56,687 bases of DNA from Acholeplasmatales bacterium (GCA_900767915.1 CAAGAX010000023.1:1-56687); one strand, 5' to 3'; counted from the first letter of the stretch, positions 1 through 8,332 are shown. Notes: generated by a model from the letters alone, not told the origin. Numbers and translations are program-made.

Positions 1-82
1 GACGGCATAATGGGGGAGAAAGAGGAAACCAAATTATGTATGAGCGGAATTTAGGTTTGAAATTTTTGAGGAAAAAAGTTAC

Positions 83-117
83 AACTATATACAGCGGAAT
101 TTAACTATAAAATTAAC
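83..117 (+). repeat. 35-bp repeat, inverted copy at the other end of the window
   Basis: This 35-base stretch (containing TATACAGCGGAATTTAAC) is identical to the reverse complement of 56572-56606. Similarity continues outward: both copies have a second AGCGGAA motif about 40 bases further out (near 43 here). This is seen directly. The likely explanation is a dispersed genomic repeat at which the assembly or window was cut. A mobile-element end is possible, but no transposase lies next to it. Confidence 0.85.
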
Positions 118-144
118 TTTCTTGATAATTTTTTTAAAAAAAGC

Positions 145-175
145 AAAAAAGGTCTTGCAAAAGGCCTTTTTTTAT
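145..175 (+). terminator. terminator-like hairpin overlapping the S10 promoter
   Basis: An A-rich arm with GGTCT pairs with AGGCC plus a T-run (one G-U pair), giving a typical intrinsic terminator shape. It would end whatever lies upstream of the window. The -35 box of the ribosomal operon promoter lies inside it, so terminator and promoter are interlocked. Confidence 0.6.
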
Positions 176-183
176 TGTAAAAT
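155..183 (+). promoter_or_regulatory. sigma-A-type promoter of the S10 operon
   Basis: TTGCAA at 155-160 and TAAAAT at 178-183 are separated by exactly 17 bases, a good match to the housekeeping consensus. Transcription would start near 190, leaving a leader of about 135 nt before rpsJ. Confidence 0.7.
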
Positions 184-189
184 ATGAAA

Positions 190-318
190 GGCTCTATATC
201 GAGCATAAGTGGCTGTGAAGTGGGAGGTTGCTGACACACCGAAGAGCGTTGTCATTAACAGCGTGTTAGGTTTTCCCATGGAGCAAGTCTATACGACGAT
301 TATAGGCGAAAGGAGTTA
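190..318 (+). promoter_or_regulatory. structured mRNA leader of the S10 operon
   Basis: The leader has nested complementary arms. GTGGGA near 220 pairs with TTTCCCAT near 273, and CTGACAC near 231 pairs with GTGTTAG near 263. The enclosed loop holds CGAAGAGCG. Structured ribosomal leaders ahead of rpsJ are known in Firmicutes and proteobacteria, often bound by a protein of the operon. Which protein would bind here is not known to me, and the fold was worked out by eye. Confidence 0.55.
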
Positions 319-324
319 ATTAAA

Positions 325-633
325 ATGGCAAAAGAAAAAATCAAAATTCGTTTAAAGTCTTATGATCACAGATTATTAGATCTATCAGCAAAGAAAATTG
401 TTGACAGTGTTAAGAAGGCAGGTTCAGTAGTAAATGGTCCTATTCCACTACCTACTGAGAAGGAAATCTTCACTATTCTTCGTTCACCTCACGTTAATAA
501 GGATTCTCGTGAGCAATTCGAAAGAAGAACACATAAGAGATTAATCGAAATTGTGGATCCAAATCCACAAACAATTGATGCTTTAATGCACATTGATCTA
601 CCTTCAGGTGTAGATATCGTATTAAAGAAGTAA
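325..633 (+). CDS. rpsJ: 30S ribosomal protein S10
   Basis: S10 of the small-subunit head, 102 aa, the normal length. The family core IRLKSYDHRLLD opens the protein, and the loop RSPHVNKDSREQFE lies near residues 54-67. In other bacteria S10 also acts with NusA/NusB/NusE-type antitermination as NusE. The start is fixed by AAGGAG 8 bases upstream. It is the first gene of the super-operon and follows the structured leader. Confidence 0.97.
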   Translation: MAKEKIKIRLKSYDHRLLDLSAKKIVDSVKKAGSVVNGPIPLPTEKEIFTILRSPHVNKDSREQFERRTHKRLIEIVDPNPQTIDALMHIDLPSGVDIVLKK

Positions 634-667
634 TCAATAATATAATAAGAAAAGAGGAAAATTTCAA

Positions 668-1312
668 ATGGCTAAGGGAATCTTAGGTAGAAAATTGGGT
701 ATGACTCAAATTTTCGATGCAGCTGGAAATTTAATTCCAGTTACTATCGTTGACTGTTCTGAAAATGTTGTTTTACAACAAAAGACAGTTGAAAATGATG
801 GTTATGTTGCTGTTCAGGTTGGTTGTTCTAATAAAAGAGACAATTTAGCTAATAAACCTGAAAAAGGCCATGTTGCAAAGGCTAGCACTGCTCCTAAGCG
901 CTTCATAAGAGAATTCCGTTTCTCAGAAGCACAAGGAAATGAGTTATTGTCTTACAATGTAGGCCAAGAAATTAAATGTGATATTTTTGCAGCAGGTGAT
1001 GTTGTAGATGTTACTGGTACTTCTAAAGGTAAAGGATTTGCTGGTACAATTAAGCGTTATAATCATGCTCGTCTAAGAATGAGTCATGGTACATCAGCTT
1101 GTCATCGTATCGTAGGTTCTATGGGAGCTATCAAAGGAAATATGAAGGGTAAGAAAATGCCTGGTCATATGGGACACGATACTGTAACATTACAAAACCT
1201 TACAATTGCTAAGGTTGATGCTGAAAGAGAATTAATCTTAGTTCGTGGTAATGTACCAGGACCTAAGAAGGGATTCGTAGTAATTAAGACAGCTGTTAAG
1301 GCTGCAAAGTAA
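668..1312 (+). CDS. rplC: 50S ribosomal protein L3
   Basis: L3 of the large subunit, 214 aa, which reaches toward the peptidyl-transferase centre. The N-terminus KGILGRKLGMTQIF and the central loop around residues 120-160 (SHGTSACHR, then KKMPGHMG) are diagnostic. A ribosome-binding site AGAGGAAA precedes the ATG. It is cotranscribed with rpsJ across 34 bases and followed by rplD. Confidence 0.97.
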   Translation: MAKGILGRKLGMTQIFDAAGNLIPVTIVDCSENVVLQQKTVENDGYVAVQVGCSNKRDNLANKPEKGHVAKASTAPKRFIREFRFSEAQGNELLSYNVGQEIKCDIFAAGDVVDVTGTSKGKGFAGTIKRYNHARLRMSHGTSACHRIVGSMGAIKGNMKGKKMPGHMGHDTVTLQNLTIAKVDAERELILVRGNVPGPKKGFVVIKTAVKAAK

Positions 1313-1337
1313 TATTTGGTAGGAAAGGAGATTTATT

Positions 1338-1970
1338 ATGCCAACAATCGCATTATTAAATCAATCTGGAGAAAAAGTAAAAGATCTAGAGTTAAGTGCT
1401 GAAGTATTTGGAATTGAGCAAATCAATCAGCAAGTAGTATATGATGTGGTTAACTGCCAAAGAGCAGCTATGAGACAAGGTACACATGATACTAAGGGTC
1501 GTAGCGAGGTTCGCGGTGGTGGCCGTAAGCCATGGAGACAAAAGGGAACAGGACGTGCTCGTCAAGGTTCAATCCGTGCTCCACAATGGGTTGGTGGTGG
1601 AACAGTATTTGGTCCTACACCAAGAAGCTATGCTTTCAAGTTAAATAAGAAAGTTAAGCAATTAGCTTTAAAGAATGTTTTATCTTATAAGGTAAACGAA
1701 AATGTTTTAACAGCTGTTGAAGCAATTAAATTTGATGAAATTAAGACTAAGAACTTTGTAAAATTCTTAGCTGATATTAAGGTAGAAGGAAAGACTATGG
1801 TTGTATGTTCTCCTGAAGAATTAACTTTTGAAGCAGTTAATTCAGCAAGCAACATTCCAAATGTATTCTTAACTCCTGCTGATAACGCAAGCGTTTATGA
1901 AATTCTTTGTTACAAGAATTTAGTATTAACTGCTGGTGCAGTAGCTTATTTTGAGGAGGTTTTGAAGTAA
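1338..1970 (+). CDS. rplD: 50S ribosomal protein L4
   Basis: L4 lines the exit tunnel, 210 aa. The tunnel loop near residues 55-95 is clear, with GGGRKPWRQKGTGRARQGS followed by a GGGTVFGP stretch. In several bacteria L4 represses its own operon through the leader, which makes the leader at 190-318 a possible target (inference). AAAGGAG precedes the start, and rplW begins one base after the stop. Confidence 0.97.
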   Translation: MPTIALLNQSGEKVKDLELSAEVFGIEQINQQVVYDVVNCQRAAMRQGTHDTKGRSEVRGGGRKPWRQKGTGRARQGSIRAPQWVGGGTVFGPTPRSYAFKLNKKVKQLALKNVLSYKVNENVLTAVEAIKFDEIKTKNFVKFLADIKVEGKTMVVCSPEELTFEAVNSASNIPNVFLTPADNASVYEILCYKNLVLTAGAVAYFEEVLK

Positions 1971-1971
1971 T

Positions 1972-2259
1972 ATGACAAAGGCATTTGAAATTATTCAAGG
2001 TCCAATCATCACTGAAAAGACTATGGCTTTAAAAGAAAGCTATAATAAATATACTTTCAAAGTATTAAAAACAGCAAACAAAATTGAAATTAAGAATGCT
2101 GTTGAGCAAATTTTTAATGTAAAGGTTCTAAGCGTAAATACAATCAATGTTTTACCTAAGCACAAGAGAGTTGGTCAACATGAAGGCTTTACTCCAGCTT
2201 ATAAGAAGGCAATCTGCAAGTTAGCAGATGGTCAAAAGATTGACGCTTTTGAAATCTAA
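1972..2259 (+). CDS. rplW: 50S ribosomal protein L23
   Basis: L23 sits at the tunnel exit, where trigger factor and SRP dock. Its 95 aa is normal length. The family signature GPIITEKTMALKES lies near the start and the conserved NTINVLPK stretch near residues 60-67. The ribosome-binding site GAGGAGG lies in the end of rplD, so translation is coupled. Confidence 0.96.
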   Translation: MTKAFEIIQGPIITEKTMALKESYNKYTFKVLKTANKIEIKNAVEQIFNVKVLSVNTINVLPKHKRVGQHEGFTPAYKKAICKLADGQKIDAFEI

Positions 2260-2277
2260 TAGGAGGAATTATTAACT

Positions 2278-3111
2278 ATGGCAGTTAGAAAATATAAGCC
2301 AACGTCTAATGGTAGACGTAACATGTCAGTTTTAACATTTGATGAAATTACAACTGACACTCCTGAAAAGTCATTACTTGCTCCTCTTTCTAAGAGTGCA
2401 GGACGTAACAACACAGGACATATAACTGTACGTCATCAAGGCGGCGGTGTTAAAAGACAATATCGTATTATTGATTTTAAGAGAAACAAGGATGGTATTC
2501 CTGCAACTGTTAAATCAATTGAATACGATCCAAATAGAAGTGCAAATATTGCATTATTATTCTATGCTGATGGTGAAAAGAGATATATCTTAGCACCTAA
2601 GGGTTTAACTGTTGGTACAGTAGTTGTATCTGGTAGTGACGCTGATATTAAGGTTGGTAATTCATTACCTATCGTAAATATCCCAGTTGGTACTTTAATT
2701 CATAATATTGAATTACATCCAGGAAAAGGTGGACAATTAGCACGTAGTGCTGGTGTTTCAGCTCAAATTCTTGGTCGTGAGGCTGGTTATGTATTAATCC
2801 GTCTTGGAAGTGGTGAGGTTCGTAAGGTTCTTGCTACATGTAAGGCAACAGTTGGTGAGGTTGGTAATGAATCTCACGAATTAGTAAGAATTGGTAAGGC
2901 TGGTAGAGCTCGTCATATGGGCTTACGTCCAGAGGTTCGTGGTTCTGTTATGAACCCTAATGACCACCCACATGGAGGTGGAGAAGGTAAGTGTCCAGTT
3001 GGTCGTCCTTCACCTATGACTCCTTGGGGTAAACCTGCTTTAGGTCTAAAGACTCGTAAACATAAGAAAGCTTCTAACAAACTAATCGTTCGTAGAAGAA
3101 ATGATAAATAA
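2278..3111 (+). CDS. rplB: 50S ribosomal protein L2
   Basis: L2, 277 aa, is needed for subunit joining and for the peptidyl-transferase centre. The OB-like N-terminal half and SH3-like C-terminal half are both present. The conserved C-terminal loop NPNDHPHGGGEGKCPVGR, carrying the functionally important His, is intact near residues 223-240. TAGGAGG precedes the start. Confidence 0.97.
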   Translation: MAVRKYKPTSNGRRNMSVLTFDEITTDTPEKSLLAPLSKSAGRNNTGHITVRHQGGGVKRQYRIIDFKRNKDGIPATVKSIEYDPNRSANIALLFYADGEKRYILAPKGLTVGTVVVSGSDADIKVGNSLPIVNIPVGTLIHNIELHPGKGGQLARSAGVSAQILGREAGYVLIRLGSGEVRKVLATCKATVGEVGNESHELVRIGKAGRARHMGLRPEVRGSVMNPNDHPHGGGEGKCPVGRPSPMTPWGKPALGLKTRKHKKASNKLIVRRRNDK

Positions 3112-3125
3112 TAAGGAGGAACAAA

Positions 3126-3407
3126 ATGGCTCGTTCAATTAAAAAAGGACCTTTCTGTGATGATCATTTAATGAAGAAGGTTGAAGCAGCAGCTGCTTCA
3201 GGCGATAAAAAGGTTATCCAAACATGGTCTCGTAGATCAACTATATTCCCTGCTTTTGTTGGTTTAACAATTGCAGTTTATAACGGTCGTGAGCATGTTC
3301 CTGTATACATTACAGAAGATATGGTAGGTCATAAGCTTGGTGAATTTGCACCAACAAGAACTTATCATGGACATGATGCTGACGATAAGAAAGCAAGTAA
3401 AAGATAG
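3126..3407 (+). CDS. rpsS: 30S ribosomal protein S19
   Basis: S19 of the 30S head, 93 aa. It contacts S13 and the 50S subunit. The start ARSIKKGPFCDDHL and the stretch HKLGEFAPTRTYHGH near residues 69-83 are family hallmarks. AAGGAGG lies 5 bases before ATG. The C-terminus is short and basic, as usual. Confidence 0.97.
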   Translation: MARSIKKGPFCDDHLMKKVEAAAASGDKKVIQTWSRRSTIFPAFVGLTIAVYNGREHVPVYITEDMVGHKLGEFAPTRTYHGHDADDKKASKR

Positions 3408-3425
3408 TAAAAGGAGATAAATATA

Positions 3426-3776
3426 ATGGAAGCAATGGCAACTGCAAAAACTGTTAGAATAACTCCTCGTAAGGCACGTCTTGTTTTAGATCTAATTCGC
3501 AATAAGGATGTAGCTGAAGCAAAGGCTATCTTAAAGCTAACAAACAAGCAAGCTTGTGAGGTTATTATAAAAGTTTTAAATTCTGCATGCGCAAATGCAG
3601 AGCACAATTACAATATGGATGTTAATAATCTATATATTAAAACAGCATACGCTAATGATAGTATTCGTATGAAGAGAATGCTACCTCGTGCTAAGGGACG
3701 TGGAGATGTAATTTTAAAAAGATGTTCAAACATTACTATTATCGTAGCTGAGAAAGAATCTACTAAGGAGGAATAA
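3426..3776 (+). CDS. rplV: 50S ribosomal protein L22
   Basis: L22, 116 aa, has a beta-hairpin that lines the exit tunnel near the macrolide site. The core RITPRKARLVLDLIR and the hairpin MKRMLPRAKGRGDVILKR are present. The ATG at 3426 has AAGGAG at good distance. An in-frame ATG at 3435 is an alternative that would remove three residues. The next gene starts 4 bases after the stop. Confidence 0.96.
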   Translation: MEAMATAKTVRITPRKARLVLDLIRNKDVAEAKAILKLTNKQACEVIIKVLNSACANAEHNYNMDVNNLYIKTAYANDSIRMKRMLPRAKGRGDVILKRCSNITIIVAEKESTKEE

Positions 3777-3779
3777 CAT

Positions 3780-4517
3780 ATGGGTCAAAAAGTTAGTCCT
3801 GTAGGATTACGTGTTGGTATTAATCGTGACTGGGATGCTGCATGGTATGCAGAAAAAACTGAAGTAGCAAATCTTTTATTAGAAGATTTAAAGATTCGTG
3901 AGTATCTTGAAAAGACTTATGCTAAGGCATCTGTATCACGTATTATTATTGAGCGTTTAAAGGGTCAAAATAATAAGGATCGTATTAAAATTACATTACA
4001 TACTGCAAAGCCTGGTGTTGTAATTGGTCATGAAGCTGAAACTAAGAATGCTGTAGTTAAAGAGCTTCAATATCAAACTAAAAAAGAAATTATACTTAAT
4101 GTTGTTGAAATCAAAAAGCCTGAGCTTGATGCAACATTAGTAGCTAAGTCAATCGCTGAACAACTTGAGCAACGTGCTTCATTCCGTCGTGTTCAGAAGA
4201 TGGCTATTCAAAGAGCATTAAAGGCTGGTGCTAAGGGTGCTAAGACATTAATTTCAGGTCGTTTAGGCGGTGCTGAAATGGCTCGTAGTGAAGGTTATAA
4301 TGAAGGACAAGTTCCTCTACAAACTTTACGTGCAGATGTTGATTATGCTGTAGCAGAAGCACATACAACTTATGGTAAATTAGGAGTTAAAGTTTGGATT
4401 TATAAGGGTGAGGTTTTCTCAATTCAACCAAGAGCTTTTGAGGAAAAGAAGCCTGCTAGAACAAACAGACAACCTAGAAAAGATAAGGCGCAAGCTAGCT
4501 CTAAAGGAGGTAAGTAA
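3780..4517 (+). CDS. rpsC: 30S ribosomal protein S3, with altered KH loop
   Basis: S3, 245 aa, forms part of the mRNA entry site. The N-terminal KH domain and the C-terminal domain (SGRLGGAEMARSEGYNEG, LRADVDYAVAEA, KVWIYKGEV) are clear. In the KH domain the usual GKKG after PGVVI is replaced by GHEA at about residues 81-84, so the second glycine and both lysines of the nucleic-acid loop are missing. The rest is well conserved and the gene looks functional. The tail (residues 220-245) is Lys/Arg-rich. Confidence 0.96.
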   Translation: MGQKVSPVGLRVGINRDWDAAWYAEKTEVANLLLEDLKIREYLEKTYAKASVSRIIIERLKGQNNKDRIKITLHTAKPGVVIGHEAETKNAVVKELQYQTKKEIILNVVEIKKPELDATLVAKSIAEQLEQRASFRRVQKMAIQRALKAGAKGAKTLISGRLGGAEMARSEGYNEGQVPLQTLRADVDYAVAEAHTTYGKLGVKVWIYKGEVFSIQPRAFEEKKPARTNRQPRKDKAQASSKGGK

Positions 4518-4519
4518 TT

Positions 4520-4939
4520 ATGTTAATGCCTAAAAGAGTAAAGTATCGTCGTCCTCATAGAGTTTATTATCATGGTAAGGCTAAAGGTGGCACTGAGCTT
4601 GCATTCGGTGAATACGGATTACAAGCTACTGAGGGTTGTTGGTTAACAAATCGTCAACTTGAAGCTGCCCGTGTTGCTATTACTCGTAAGATGAACCGTG
4701 AAGGTCAAGTATGGATTAAAGTATTCCCTCATATTTCTAAAACTAAAAAGCCTCTTGCTGTACGTATGGGTTCAGGTAAAGGTGCTCCAGAGACTTGGGT
4801 TGCAGTAGTTAAGAAGGGTGTTATATTATTTGAAGTTGCAGGTGTAAGTGATGAAGTTGCACGTGAAGCATTACGTTTAGCATCTCATAAATTACCTTGT
4901 TCAACAAAAACTGTTGTAAAAGTAGGTGACGAGCAATGA
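4520..4939 (+). CDS. rplP: 50S ribosomal protein L16
   Basis: L16, 139 aa, lies near the A-site of the 50S. The opening MLMPKRVKYRRPHR and the GSGKGAPETWVAVVKKG stretch near residues 82-98 are typical. The start ATG has AAAGGAGG upstream inside rpsC. It ends in TGA overlapping the rpmC ATG (ATGA), so the two are translationally coupled. Confidence 0.97.
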   Translation: MLMPKRVKYRRPHRVYYHGKAKGGTELAFGEYGLQATEGCWLTNRQLEAARVAITRKMNREGQVWIKVFPHISKTKKPLAVRMGSGKGAPETWVAVVKKGVILFEVAGVSDEVAREALRLASHKLPCSTKTVVKVGDEQ

Positions 4940-5136
4940 TAAAGACAAATGAGATTCGTACAATGTCTGTAGAAGAAATTAATAAGAAGATTGTTGATCT
5001 TAAAGAAGAATTATTTAACTTAAAGTTCCAAGCTGCTTTAGGTAATATCGAAAAGCCTGCTCGTATGAATGAAATCAAAAGAACAATTGCTAGAATGAAA
5101 ACAGTTTTAACTGAGAAGGCTAGCAAGGCTGAATAG
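4936..5136 (+). CDS. rpmC: 50S ribosomal protein L29
   Basis: L29, 66 aa, is a two-helix protein at the tunnel exit. The pattern LFNLKFQAALGNIEKPARM is diagnostic. It overlaps rplP by 4 bases, a classic coupled start. Its stop is followed at once by the rpsQ ribosome-binding site. Confidence 0.96.
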   Translation: MIKTNEIRTMSVEEINKKIVDLKEELFNLKFQAALGNIEKPARMNEIKRTIARMKTVLTEKASKAE

Positions 5137-5147
5137 GAGGAAACAAC

Positions 5148-5408
5148 ATGGAACGCAATAGTCGTAAATATTTTCAAGGAACAGTAGTTTCTGATAAAAT
5201 GAATAAAACAATTGTTGTATCTGTTGATACTTTTGGTGTACACAAGCTTTATAAGAAGCGTGTAAAGAAATCTACAAAGTTTCACGTTCATGATGAAAAC
5301 AACACTGCACATGTTGGTGATGTTGTTAAATTCATGGAGACAAGACCTCTATCTAAAACTGTATGTTATACATTAGTTGAGATAGTTAAAGTTAAAGAAA
5401 CAATTTAA
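5148..5408 (+). CDS. rpsQ: 30S ribosomal protein S17
   Basis: S17, 86 aa, is an early-assembly protein of the 30S body with an OB fold. GTVVSDKMNKTIVVSVD at residues 11-27 and the C-terminal METRPLSKTVCYTLVE are characteristic. TAGGAGG precedes the ATG. Confidence 0.97.
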   Translation: MERNSRKYFQGTVVSDKMNKTIVVSVDTFGVHKLYKKRVKKSTKFHVHDENNTAHVGDVVKFMETRPLSKTVCYTLVEIVKVKETI

Positions 5409-5433
5409 TTAGTTCCTGAAAGGAGGTACTATC

Positions 5434-5802
5434 ATGGTTCAACAAGAAACAAGAGTAGCAGTTGCTGATAACAGCGGTGCTCGTTCATTATTAATAATTA
5501 AAATTTTAGGTGGAGCATTACACAGATATGCTAACGTTGGTGATATTGTTGTATGTTCAGTTAAGGAAGCTTCTCCAAATGGTACTGTTAAGAAGGGTGA
5601 TGTCGTAAAGGCAGTTATCGTTCGTACAAAGCAAGGACTAAGAAGACCTGATGGATCATATATCAAATTTGATGAAAACGCAGCAGTAATTATTCGTGAG
5701 GATAAGACTCCACGTGGAACTCGTATTTTCGGACCTGTAGCTAGAGAGTTACGTGACAAGGATTTTATGAAGATCGTATCTTTAGCTCCCGAAGTACTAT
5801 AA
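5434..5802 (+). CDS. rplN: 50S ribosomal protein L14
   Basis: L14, 122 aa, forms an intersubunit bridge. VADNSGARSLLIIKILGG at residues 10-27 and the end GPVARELRDKDFMKIVSLAPEVL are the standard signature. The ribosome-binding site is AAAGGAGG. It is followed closely by rplX. Confidence 0.97.
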   Translation: MVQQETRVAVADNSGARSLLIIKILGGALHRYANVGDIVVCSVKEASPNGTVKKGDVVKAVIVRTKQGLRRPDGSYIKFDENAAVIIREDKTPRGTRIFGPVARELRDKDFMKIVSLAPEVL

Positions 5803-5816
5803 GGAGGTGCGCATAA

Positions 5817-6173
5817 ATGCAAATTAAATCTGGAGATACAGTAGTTGTCATTGCTGGTAAAGATAAATTTACAAAAGACAAAAAAGGTAATCTAGTACCT
5901 ACAACTGGTAAAGTTTTAAAGGTTTTCCCTAAGGAGAACAAGGTTATAGTAGAGGGTGTTAATAAGGTTAAGAAGCACCAAAAGCCTACTCAAGCTAACC
6001 AAGAGGGTAGCATTGTTGAGATGGAGGCTCCAATTGATGCATCAAATGTTATGTTATTAAATCCAAAAACTAATAAGCCTGTACGTGTTGGTACTAAGGT
6101 TGTTGAATTAAAAGATGGCAAAACTAAGAAAATTAGAGTTGCAAAAGATGAAACTCAATATGAGTTTGAATAA
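5817..6173 (+). CDS. rplX: 50S ribosomal protein L24
   Basis: L24, 118 aa, starts 50S assembly. The KOW motif lies near residues 5-37 (SGDTVVVIAGKDK, TTGKVLKVFP), followed by EGVNKVKKHQKPTQ. It is slightly longer than the common ~103 aa because of a charged C-terminal tail, and I see no zinc-ribbon cysteines. AAGGAGG precedes the start. Confidence 0.96.
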   Translation: MQIKSGDTVVVIAGKDKFTKDKKGNLVPTTGKVLKVFPKENKVIVEGVNKVKKHQKPTQANQEGSIVEMEAPIDASNVMLLNPKTNKPVRVGTKVVELKDGKTKKIRVAKDETQYEFE

Positions 6174-6198
6174 TCCACTGGAGAGGAGGTAAACTTTC

Positions 6199-6738
6199 GT
6201 GAATCGTTTACAAGAGAAATATCAAACTTCTGTTAGAACAGAATTACAAAATAAATTCGCTTATAAATCTTCTATGCAAATTCCAAAGATTGAGAAGATC
6301 GTAATCAACATGGGTGTTGGTGATGCAGTAGCTAACTCAAAGGTTTTAGATGATGCGGTTGAAGAATTAACTATCATTTCAGGTCAAAAGCCAATTGTCA
6401 CAAAAGCTAAGAAGTCAATTGCTAACTTCAAACTTCGTGAAGGAATGCCTATTGGTTGTAAGGTTACATTAAGAGGAGAAAGAATGTATCAATTCCTTGA
6501 TAAGCTAGTTTCTATTGCTCTTCCACGTGTACGTGATTTCCATGGTATAAATCCAAATGCTTTTGATGGTCGTGGTAACTACACTTTAGGTGTAAAAGAA
6601 CAATTAATTTTCCCTGAAATTAATTTTGATCAAATTAAAAAGGTTCGTGGTATGGATATCGTTATCGTTACTACTGCCCAAACAGATGAAGAAGGTCGTA
6701 CTTTATTAGCATTAATGGGTATGCCTTTTAGAAAGTAA
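6199..6738 (+). CDS. rplE: 50S ribosomal protein L5 (GTG start)
   Basis: L5, 179 aa, binds 5S rRNA in the central protuberance. The conserved KIVINMGVGDA and RDFHGINPNAFDGRGNY stretches are intact. The start is GTG at 6199, supported by GAGGAGG about 9 bases upstream; no ATG fits better. Confidence 0.97.
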   Translation: MNRLQEKYQTSVRTELQNKFAYKSSMQIPKIEKIVINMGVGDAVANSKVLDDAVEELTIISGQKPIVTKAKKSIANFKLREGMPIGCKVTLRGERMYQFLDKLVSIALPRVRDFHGINPNAFDGRGNYTLGVKEQLIFPEINFDQIKKVRGMDIVIVTTAQTDEEGRTLLALMGMPFRK

Positions 6739-6754
6739 GAAAGAGGAATAAACT

Positions 6755-6940
6755 ATGGCAAAGACATCAATGGTTGTTAAGAATCATAGAAAACCTAAAT
6801 ATGCTGCTCGTGAATATACTCGTTGTGAGCGTTGTGGCCGTCCACATGCTGTAATTAGTAAGTTCAAATTATGCCGTATTTGTTTCCGTGAATTAGCATA
6901 CAAGGGACAAATTCCAGGCGTTAAAAAAGCAAGCTGGTAA
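6755..6940 (+). CDS. rpsN: 30S ribosomal protein S14, zinc-binding short form
   Basis: This is the 61-aa zinc form of S14 (also called rpsZ). Two CxxC pairs, CERC near residue 24 and CRIC near residue 40, bind zinc. The short form is usual in Gram-positive bacteria and makes this 30S head protein zinc-dependent. The typical end GQIPGVKKASW is present. Confidence 0.97.
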   Translation: MAKTSMVVKNHRKPKYAAREYTRCERCGRPHAVISKFKLCRICFRELAYKGQIPGVKKASW

Positions 6941-6982
6941 TAAAATTATTTTTTCCAAGATAGAAAAAGGAGGAATCAGGTT

Positions 6983-7375
6983 ATGATGACAGATCCAATT
7001 GCGGATATGCTAACACGCATTAAGAATGCAAATGCAATGCGTCATGAGACTGTTACTGTTCAAAGCTCTCAATTAAAGAGCGCTATCCTTGAAGTTTTAA
7101 AGAACGAAGGATTTATCGCAGGATATACAGTTTCAAAAGATGTTAAGAGTGTAACAACAATTACATTAAAATATACTGAGAATAACCAAAGAGTAATCAA
7201 AGGTTTAAAGAGAATTTCAAAGCCTAGTCTTCATGTATATTCAACTGCTGAGGATTTACCAAAGGTATTGAATGGTTTAGGTGTAGCAATTATCTCTACT
7301 TCTCAAGGAATTATGTCAGATAAAGAAGCTCGTAAGCAAAAAATCGGTGGAGAAGTTTTAGCTTACGTTTGGTAA
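6983..7375 (+). CDS. rpsH: 30S ribosomal protein S8
   Basis: S8, 130 aa, binds helix 21 of 16S rRNA. It opens with DPIADMLTRIKNANAM and ends with the conserved ISTSQGIMSDKEARKQKIGGE block. Two adjacent ATGs (6983 and 6986) are possible starts; the first has AAGGAGG at a usable distance. Confidence 0.97.
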   Translation: MMTDPIADMLTRIKNANAMRHETVTVQSSQLKSAILEVLKNEGFIAGYTVSKDVKSVTTITLKYTENNQRVIKGLKRISKPSLHVYSTAEDLPKVLNGLGVAIISTSQGIMSDKEARKQKIGGEVLAYVW

Positions 7376-7400
7376 GATAAAAATACAGGAGGTGTTTTAA

Positions 7401-7943
7401 ATGTCTCGTATTGGTAATAAGGCAATTGCTATCCCTCAAGGTGTAACTGTAACTGTTGCTGAAGGTAACAATGTTACTGTTAAGGGTCCTAAGGGAGAGC
7501 TAACAAGCCAATTCAATAACGAACTAACAATTAGCGTTGAAGCTACAGAAGTTTTAGTTAAACGTCCTAATGATACAAAAGAAGTGAAGACTATTCATGG
7601 AACAACACGTGCATTATTACATAATATGGTTGTTGGTGTATCTGAAGGCTTTAAGAAGCAATTAGAGATTAACGGTGTTGGTTACCGTGCTCAATTACAA
7701 GGCAATAAAGTTATATTATCTGCTGGTTATTCTCATACAGTTGATATGGAAATTCCAGAAGGTTTAAAAGTAGAACTACCAAAGAATACAATTATTGTAA
7801 TTTCTGGTATTGATAAGCAAAAAGTAGGACAATTTGCGGCTGAGATTCGTGAAGTACGTAAGCCTGAACCATACAAAGGAAAAGGTATTAAGTATGATTA
7901 CGAGGTTATTCGTCGTAAGGAAGGTAAAACTGCTAAGAAGTAG
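7401..7943 (+). CDS. rplF: 50S ribosomal protein L6
   Basis: L6, 180 aa, lies near the factor-binding site. The start SRIGNKAIAIPQGV, the central GVSEGFKKQLEINGVGYRA and the end RKPEPYKGKGIKY are classic. AGGAGG precedes the ATG. It is cotranscribed between rpsH and rplR. Confidence 0.97.
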   Translation: MSRIGNKAIAIPQGVTVTVAEGNNVTVKGPKGELTSQFNNELTISVEATEVLVKRPNDTKEVKTIHGTTRALLHNMVVGVSEGFKKQLEINGVGYRAQLQGNKVILSAGYSHTVDMEIPEGLKVELPKNTIIVISGIDKQKVGQFAAEIREVRKPEPYKGKGIKYDYEVIRRKEGKTAKK

Positions 7944-7961
7944 TAGGAAAGGAGTGCTAAT

Positions 7962-8324
7962 ATGATAAGTAAGGTATCAAAGAATGTAACTCGTCAAAAA
8001 AGACATTTACGTATTCGTCAAAATTTAAGCGGAACTGCTGAAAAGCCAAGACTAGATGTATTCCGTTCAAATAAGCAAATTTATGCACAAATCATTGATG
8101 ATACAACTGGTAAGACTTTATGTAGTGCTTCTTCACTAGATAAAGAAATCAATTTATCAAATGGTTCTAATGTTGATGCTGCGACTGAAGTTGGTACTTT
8201 AGTAGCTATGCGTGCATTAGCTTTAAATATTGAAGCTGTAGTATTTGACCGTGGTGGTTATTTATACCATGGACGTGTTAAGGCTTTAGCTGAAGCAGCA
8301 AGAGCTGCAGGATTAAAATTCTAA
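7962..8324 (+). CDS. rplR: 50S ribosomal protein L18
   Basis: L18, 120 aa, binds 5S rRNA with L5. RQKRHLRIRQNLSGTAEKPRL lies at the basic N-terminus, and FDRGGYLYHGRVKALAEAAR near the C-terminus is the family signature. AAAGGAG precedes the start. Confidence 0.97.
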   Translation: MISKVSKNVTRQKRHLRIRQNLSGTAEKPRLDVFRSNKQIYAQIIDDTTGKTLCSASSLDKEINLSNGSNVDAATEVGTLVAMRALALNIEAVVFDRGGYLYHGRVKALAEAARAAGLKF

Positions 8325-8332
8325 GGAGGATA

